From: Liolophura sinensis
Taxonomy: Eukaryota > Mollusca > Polyplacophora > Chitonida > Chitonidae
Assembly (NCBI RefSeq): GCF_032854445.1
Contig: NC_088295.1
Location: 95,287,805 to 95,351,804, forward strand
Reading direction: 5' to 3'
DNA: 64,000 nt
The position numbers and the translations under genes are program-made. Of the stretch, positions 58,569 to 64,000 are shown in pieces. Each line of letters begins with the position of its first letter. Positions within the stretch are counted from its first letter, which is position 1. A model generated the notes under the pieces. It saw only the letters and a list, made by a program, of their open reading frames with translations, searched no databases and was not told where the DNA came from.

Positions 58569-59056
58569 TACAAATCGGTGGATTTTATGGAAGTTGTCAT
58601 GGGATACCATTATCTGCTACAGGAATGTGGGCAGACCTTACCAACGAATGCGGGTACTGAAACCAGAGCAAATATCCTCGCTGTATGTCAACTCTAAGCG
58701 GCGATAAAATGAAATTCCCTGTGGAGATGATTCCAAGTGAGAACAATCAAAAGATGTTGTTCCAATAATAAGTCATTTTACGTTTGAGCGTCATAATTAA
58801 GCGTGCTGGTTTGCACGTCAACTTGATAATTACGCATCATATATCGGCCATCCTTTTACAGAGCCAAAAGCAGCTAATATTTTCTTGGAGAACGAATGGC
58901 TGTCATACTTACTGCACACTGAGGCAGAAATAATTTTAACCAAACATCATTGTTATTAAACTTTTATACCAAGATAATAGCAGCTCCTTGAGTGCAGCTG
59001 GCCTGTTGTCTTATCCACATTCCTTATTATTCTGTAGAAACAAAGAACAAACTTAC
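58569..59056. other. Unique sequence
   Basis: No feature recognised. Confidence 0.4.
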
Positions 59057-59260
59057 CCCCAGTATTAAGGCGTGAACTTTTGTCGATCAGTTTAGCACTT
59101 TCGAACACATGTAGAATGGCTGCATCTGCAGAAATGGTTTCGTATGTATAGAGGGATGCTTGCGGATGCAGGCGCTTCAGCTGTGGCCTCCAGTAGTCCA
59201 ACGTGCCGATCGAAATGAAGGGAGATAGGAATCTGTGGCCGGCGCGATCGGCCTGGAGGT
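59057..59260 (-). CDS. Candidate internal coding exon, protein not recognised
   Basis: Minus-strand exon of 204 nt between acceptor-like GATAGAACAG (before 59260) and a consensus GTAAGT donor (59051-59056), phase 1 at both ends. The product reads LQADRAGHRFLSPFISIGTL, DYWRPQLKRLHPQASLYTYE, then DAAILHVFESAKLIDKSSRL. It is compositionally normal and free of repeats, with hydrophobic and charged residues mixed as in a folded domain. I do not recognise the family. The acceptor has a weak pyrimidine tract, and neighbouring exons were not found, so this is a prediction from frame, splice sites and phase only. Confidence 0.4.
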
Positions 59261-59883
59261 CTGTTCTATCGCAGTCGGCAATGCAGCACAGCAATTGATC
59301 TCGTTATGCTGGACACAAATCGAAAGTGATGTAAATGTAAGGGTTAGATGGGAGAAGATGCTGACTGATAGTGACACGGTCTTAATTGGAACTTTTGTTG
59401 CCGAGATCAGAACAGCAATGGCTGGCTTCTCCAAATGCAGCAGAACAAATCCTTGCAAAATTACCTTTACAAAAAAGATACAAACACAGTTTCAAAGGAA
59501 TTACACGACCCGCAATAGTTTACAGCCAAAGTTTACGACTGAACGGAACGTTCCAATACTTTTTGTATTCTTTGGCAGCGAAAACCCGGCATGACCGAAC
59601 AGCACTGGCTGAGTAACAAGCACTACAATTACGTGTGTCCATTAACGATTGCTTCTGTCCGACTACACATTATTTCCAGTAAATCAATTTTGCCGCGTTG
59701 GTGGATGGCAGCTAATACTTGATTGAGCAATACTATTTGACTTTGGCGCTGAGCGAAATCCATTTAGAATTGGAATCTCCGTCTTATCTAAAAAGCAGAC
59801 GTGTTGCTGTCTACAGTGCCACCTAATCGAGAAAATGTCGGGCCTGGAAAGCCAAACTAACTCGAAGGAATGGCGTCGAAGTA
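59261..59883. other. Unique sequence
   Basis: A 119-codon plus frame (59235-59594) overlaps the candidate exon antisense and is not called. No other feature. Confidence 0.45.
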
Positions 59884-61225
59884 TACACGGTCTGTACACG
59901 AAGCTGTGTTGGGTCTGTTAGCTGTGTTGGTTGTATTGACTGTGTTGGTTGTCTTAGTTGTATTGACTGTGTTGGGTGTGTTGGGTGTATTGGTTGTGTT
60001 GGCTATATTGGTTGTGTTGGTTATGTTCGTTGTGTTGCTCGTGTTGGCTGTATTGGTTACATTGGCTGTGTTGGCTGTGTTGGTTACATTGGCTGTGTCG
60101 GCTGTATTGGTTGTCTTGGTTTTCTTGGTTGTTTGATTGTGTTGGTTGTATTCGTTGTGTTGGTTGACTATGATGGGTCTAATGGGTTTGCCGGCTAAAT
60201 TGGTTGCATTGCCTGTGTTGTCCATGTTGTATTGGGTGTGTTGGCTACGTTGGTTGTATTGGTTGTGTTGGCTTTATTGGTTGTATAGGGTGTGTTGCAT
60301 GTGTTTGGCTGTGTTGGTTGTTTCGGCTGTGTTGGCTATGTTGATCGTGTTGGTTGTGTTGGCTGTATTGCCTGTGTTCGTTTTATTGGTTATATTGTCT
60401 GTGTTGGCTGTATTCGCCGTATTGGCTCTTTTGCCTGTGTTGGCTGTACTGGTTGTGTTGGTTGTATTTGGTGTAATAGTTATATTGGTTGTACTGGCTG
60501 TGTTGGTTGTATTGGCTGTGTTGCCTATGTTGGTTGTATTGGCTATGTTGGTTGCATTGGTTGTGTTGGCTATGTTGGTTGCATTGGAGTTATATTGGTA
60601 AAATTGACTGTATAGGTTGTGTTGGTGTGCTCGTTATATTGGTTGTGTTGGTTGTGTTGGCTGTGTTGGTTGTGTTGGCTGTGTTGATTGTGTTGGCTGT
60701 CTTCGTTGTATTGGTTGTGTTGGTCGTGCTGGCTGTATTGGTTGTATTGGCTGTGTTGGTTGTATTGGTTGTATTGGCTGTGTTGGTTGTATTCGCTGTG
60801 TTGCCTGTATCGGTTGTATTGGCCGTGTTGGTTGCGTAGATTGTAGTGGCTGTGTTCGTTTTATTGGTTATATTGGCTGTGTTGGCTATTTTCGCTGTAC
60901 TGGCTCTTCTGGCTGAATTTGTTGTATTGGCTATGTTGGTTGTTTGGATGTGTTCGTTTTATTGGTTATATTAAAACGAACACAACGTATTGGCTGTTTT
61001 CGCTGTATTAGCTCTTTTGGCTTTATTGGTTGCATTGGTTGTGTTCGCTGTGTTGGTTGTGTTGGCTGTATTGGCTGTACTGGCTGTACTGGCTGTGTTT
61101 GTTATATTGGTTATATTGACTGTGTTGGCTATGTTGGATATATTGGCTGTATTGGTTGTATAGGTAGTGTTGGTTTCATTGGCTGTATTGCCTGTATTCG
61201 CTGTATTGGCTCTTTGGCTGAATTG
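59884..61225. repeat. Array of about 9/18-bp units (TGTGTTGGTTGTATTGGC type)
   Basis: Highly degenerate G/T-rich array. One plus frame gives a hydrophobic Val/Leu chain, another a Cys-Trp-Leu-Tyr chain, and the minus strand an Asn-Thr chain. None is considered a gene. A small inverted piece sits at 60950-60983. Confidence 0.92.
60950..60983. repeat. 12-bp perfect inverted repeat inside the 18-bp array
   Basis: GTGTTCGTTTTA (60950-60961) and TAAAACGAACAC (60972-60983) with a 10-bp loop. The right arm is an inverted array word, suggesting a local strand-switch event. Confidence 0.8.
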
Positions 61226-61349
61226 GTTGTGTTGGTGTCTTGGCGGCTTGTTTAGCTTAAAGCCTCAGACTAACCATGTATAATAATCTGTGCCAACTCA
61301 TTGTCCTGGTTAGAAGGTGGTTCAATTAAAGTCCATTTCCTCATCGCCA
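61226..61349. other. Short unique spacer
   Basis: Nothing recognised. Confidence 0.4.
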
Positions 61350-61640
61350 TGTGTGTGACAGTACCAATATAACAGCATGGAGAATGGCCGGTTAAATCTG
61401 ACCTCTTGTCAGTTTACGTCAGTCAGGTCTTTATCCTAACTATTCATGTAATTGCCTATGTTAGAACAACTTACTCCCTCAGCAGATCTAGCTCCATGGC
61501 TTCAGCCGAATAAGGTAAAAACACTTGCAGAAATATTTATAATAGCTATTTATTAAACGTCATTAGACAAGTCTAAAAATGCTGTGTTGGCGTCACATTT
61601 AATAAAGAGTAATAATTAGCAAATTGAAAAGAGACCAGTT
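61350..61640 (+). repeat. Unknown dispersed element, copy 2
   Basis: Diverged match to 9557-9880 in the same orientation (TGACCTCTTGTCAGTTTACG, TATTTATTAAACGTC, TCACATTTAAT). See that entry. Confidence 0.5.
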
Positions 61641-61784
61641 GTTGTAAAAAAAAAGTGCAACATTGTAGCAACAGATGTGCATTAAAGGCATCAAAATGGT
61701 AAAAGAAATGACTTTAAATACTACGGGCGCTGAAACGGTTGTCACACTGAGACAGAGGTGGCTTATCTAAGCGACACCCATAAC

Positions 61785-61890
61785 TCCATGGTTCTGCCCG
61801 GATTCCTCCCACCATAACGCTGGCCGCCCTCGTATAAGTGATATACTCTTGAGTACGGCTAAAAACATCACTAAAATAAATCAATCATTT
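61785..61890 (+). mobile_element. SINE-alpha 3' fragment
   Basis: Body end (CACCATAACGCTGGCCGCCC) and tail (CTCTTGAGTACGGCTAAAAA), followed by an AAATAAATCAATC end. Head missing. Confidence 0.87.
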
Positions 61891-61969
61891 GGTTTCCTAG
61901 GCTCTACAGCTTTGTCCACATATTCGTGCATAAAACGTACAATGTTACAGCACCTTCTCTCCCTCATTG

Positions 61970-63085
61970 TCCAGCAATACCAACTCGGCACCTCCTTCCA
62001 TCTCCCATCAACGCCTCCCCGACATCCCGTTTCCCACCATCATCCCCTCATTGTCCCATCTTCCATCAGCACTTCCTTATTGTCCCATCTCCCATCAGCA
62101 CTTCCTCATTGTCCATTTTCCATCAGCAGTTCCTCATTGTCCCCTCATTGTCCCCTCATTGTCCCATAAGCACCTCCACGTAACTCCGTCTCCCATCAGC
62201 ACCTCTTTATTGTCCAATCTCCCATCAGGACTCTCTCAGCGTCCAATCTCCCATCACCACTCTATCAGCGTCCATCTCGCATCAGCACCATATCAGTGTT
62301 CCATCTCCCATCAGCACCTCCTCATTGTCCAATCTCCCATCAGCATTCTCTCAGCGTCCAATCTCCATCACCACTCTCTCAGCGCCCCATCTCGCATCAG
62401 TACCACACCTATGTGCCATCTCCCATTACCACTCTTTCAGCGTCTATGTCGCATCTGTACCACATCAGTGTGCCATTTCCCATCACCACTCTTTCAGCGT
62501 CCCATCTCGCATCTGTACCACACCTGTGTCCCATCTCCCATTACCACTCTTTCAGCGTCCTATGTCGCATCTGTACCACATCAGTGTGCCATCTCCCATC
62601 ACCACTCTTTCAGCGTCCCATGTCGCATCTGTACCACACCTGTGTCCCATCTCCTATCACCACTCTCTCAGCGTCCAATCTCGCATCAGTACCACACCTG
62701 TGTGCCATCTCCCATTACCACTCTTTCAGCGTCCAATCTCGCATCTGTACGACATCAGTGTGCCATTTCCCATCACCACTCTTTCAGCGTCCCATCTCGC
62801 ATCTGTACCACACCTGTGTCCCATCTCCTATGACCACTCTTTCAGCGTCCTATCTGGCATATGTACCACATCAGTGTGCCATTTCCCATCACCACTCTTT
62901 CAGCGTCCCATGTCGCATCTGTACCATACCTGTGTCCCATCTCCCATCACCACTCTTTCAGCGTCCCATCTCGCATCTGTACGACATCAGTGTCCCATCT
63001 CCCATCACCACTCTCTCAGCGTCCCATGTCGCATCTGTGTACCACATCAGTGTCCCATCAGCGCTCCTTTGCACATCCCTGGAGC
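61970..63085. repeat. 29-bp to 58-bp dimeric minisatellite
   Basis: The left part (to about 62280) has short units of the type CATTGTCCCATCTCCCATCA. The right part has 58-bp units joining CACCACTCTTTCAGCGTCCC with ATCTCGCATCTGTACCACAC (62492 and 62550). Three overlapping plus frames of 270-298 codons arise from it and are not called. Confidence 0.93.
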
Positions 63086-63736
63086 CTTTTACTCAACCTT
63101 CAGTATAATCCTCTATTCCGCCCATTCACAATCTCACTACACAGTTTCCAAACAGGACAGAGAAGAGTTACAAAGCAATTTGCCCAGAGAACTTAATTTG
63201 CGGTCCATCTGTCATCATTGATGTTAATTAAGTTAAGGAGCTGTCAGTTTGAGTGAATGAGAAATTGGCCCCAATCGTTCAGTTGAACGAGGCCGATCCA
63301 TCAATGGGGCTTTATCCACTCTACAGAGATCTATTGGATATAAAGAGTCTGGTTGCCTACGGTACTGTCCACGACGTCGAGTAACTCACCAGTTCTTCCT
63401 CTCGTGGGAGGGCTGTCTTAATCAGGCGTACAACTGTGTGACATTTTTCTACTTTTGACTTACACCTTTCAAACAAATTCTAATGTGCAGACTGTGAAAT
63501 TAAGATACCCCACACGGCAAATACCAGTCACGTTGAAGAGAATCTCTGTGAATCTAAAACTTTTAAACTCTTCACACAGCACGAGATATACGATAAGTAA
63601 CCAATCATCTAGAATTCTAGGAAATGTATCAGGACGATCTGTAACAAATACACAGACTGAAGGAAAATCATACTGGCGTTCTGAGACATACAGAGATGTC
63701 TTTGCTATCTGGCAGACTTGTGGGGAACAGGAGAGG
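63086..63736. other. Unique sequence
   Basis: Contains a 99-codon plus frame (63455-63754) of unknown nature that runs into the final array; not called. Confidence 0.45.
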
Positions 63737-64000
63737 CACACGAATGTAGTGTAGGGGAGCCAAGAGAGGCACAGGAATGAGGTGTAGGGAGCCAAGAGAG
63801 GTACAGGAATGTAGTGTCAGGAATCAGGAAAGGTACAGGAATGTAGTGTTGGGGAATCAGGAGAGGTACCGGAATGTATTGTGGGGGAACCAGGATTGGT
63901 ACAGAAATGTAATGTGGGGGAAGCAGGAGAGGCACAGGGAATGTGGTGTAGGGAACCAGGAGAGGTACAGAAATGTAGTGTAGGGGAACCAGGAGAGGTA
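63737..64000. repeat. 33-bp minisatellite running off the right edge
   Basis: Unit contains GGGAACCAGGAGAGGTACAG and GAATGTAGTGTA. The plus frame reads an 11-residue repeat (GNQERYRNVVL) by virtue of the 33-bp period. Confidence 0.92.

Noticed and set aside
59870..61255. Hydrophobic Val/Leu ORFs resembling membrane proteins
   Set aside because: Translation of a G/T-rich 9/18-bp array; no other coding evidence.
61967..63221. ORFs of 270-298 codons
   Set aside because: Overlapping frames through the 29/58-bp array.

Overview
This is eukaryotic, intron-containing DNA, most likely from a marine invertebrate and probably a lophotrochozoan such as a mollusc or brachiopod. That placement is an inference. 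It rests on split genes with consensus GT/AG splice sites and phase-1 immunoglobulin exons, on two tRNA-derived SINE families whose 3' tails I associate with such genomes, on a Penelope-like retroelement, and on an extreme load of minisatellites. There are no operons, rRNA genes or CRISPR arrays. By eye, more than half of the 64 kb is tandem repeat: about 30 arrays with units of about 18 to 103 bp. Most long open frames in the window are by-products of these stop-free arrays.

1-33 kb: two paralogous immunoglobulin-superfamily loci on the minus strand, related by a segmental duplication. Copy 1 (V-type exon 2027-2347, signal-peptide exon 3226-3262) is intact as far as it is visible and runs off the left edge. 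Copy 2 starts with a frame-broken V-type exon (30995-31316). It continues through three candidate C2-type Ig exons (18854-19099, 15869-16118, 14190-14396), two of which carry single-base frame breaks. The first intron of each copy holds the same two minisatellites, a 97-bp unit and a 103-bp unit, at very different copy number. Copy 2 also contains a decayed Penelope-like retrotransposon with a candidate decayed hammerhead ribozyme, a Tc1/mariner remnant and a fold-back element. The left edge (1-486) holds the start of an unrecognised minus-strand ORF, possibly LINE ORF1-like. Between 3.7 and 14 kb lie several further arrays broken up by SINEs.

33-43 kb: a 29-bp array carrying a tRNA A-box-like motif, SINE copies, and arrays with units of 81, 32, 51, 54 and 73 bp.

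43-45 kb: the 5' end of a minus-strand EF-hand gene (coding exons 44683-44811 and 44321-44525). The tandem array immediately downstream of its second exon is built from copies of the exon end plus the splice donor. This is the most unusual structure in the window.

45-64 kb: mainly arrays (29, 40, 35, 46, 47, 27, 36, 18, 58 and 33 bp), SINE insertions with clear target-site duplications, and two weakly supported single coding exons (58360-58568 plus, 59057-59260 minus).

No complete gene lies wholly inside the window. The recurring theme is minisatellites growing next to exons and then being interrupted by SINEs.
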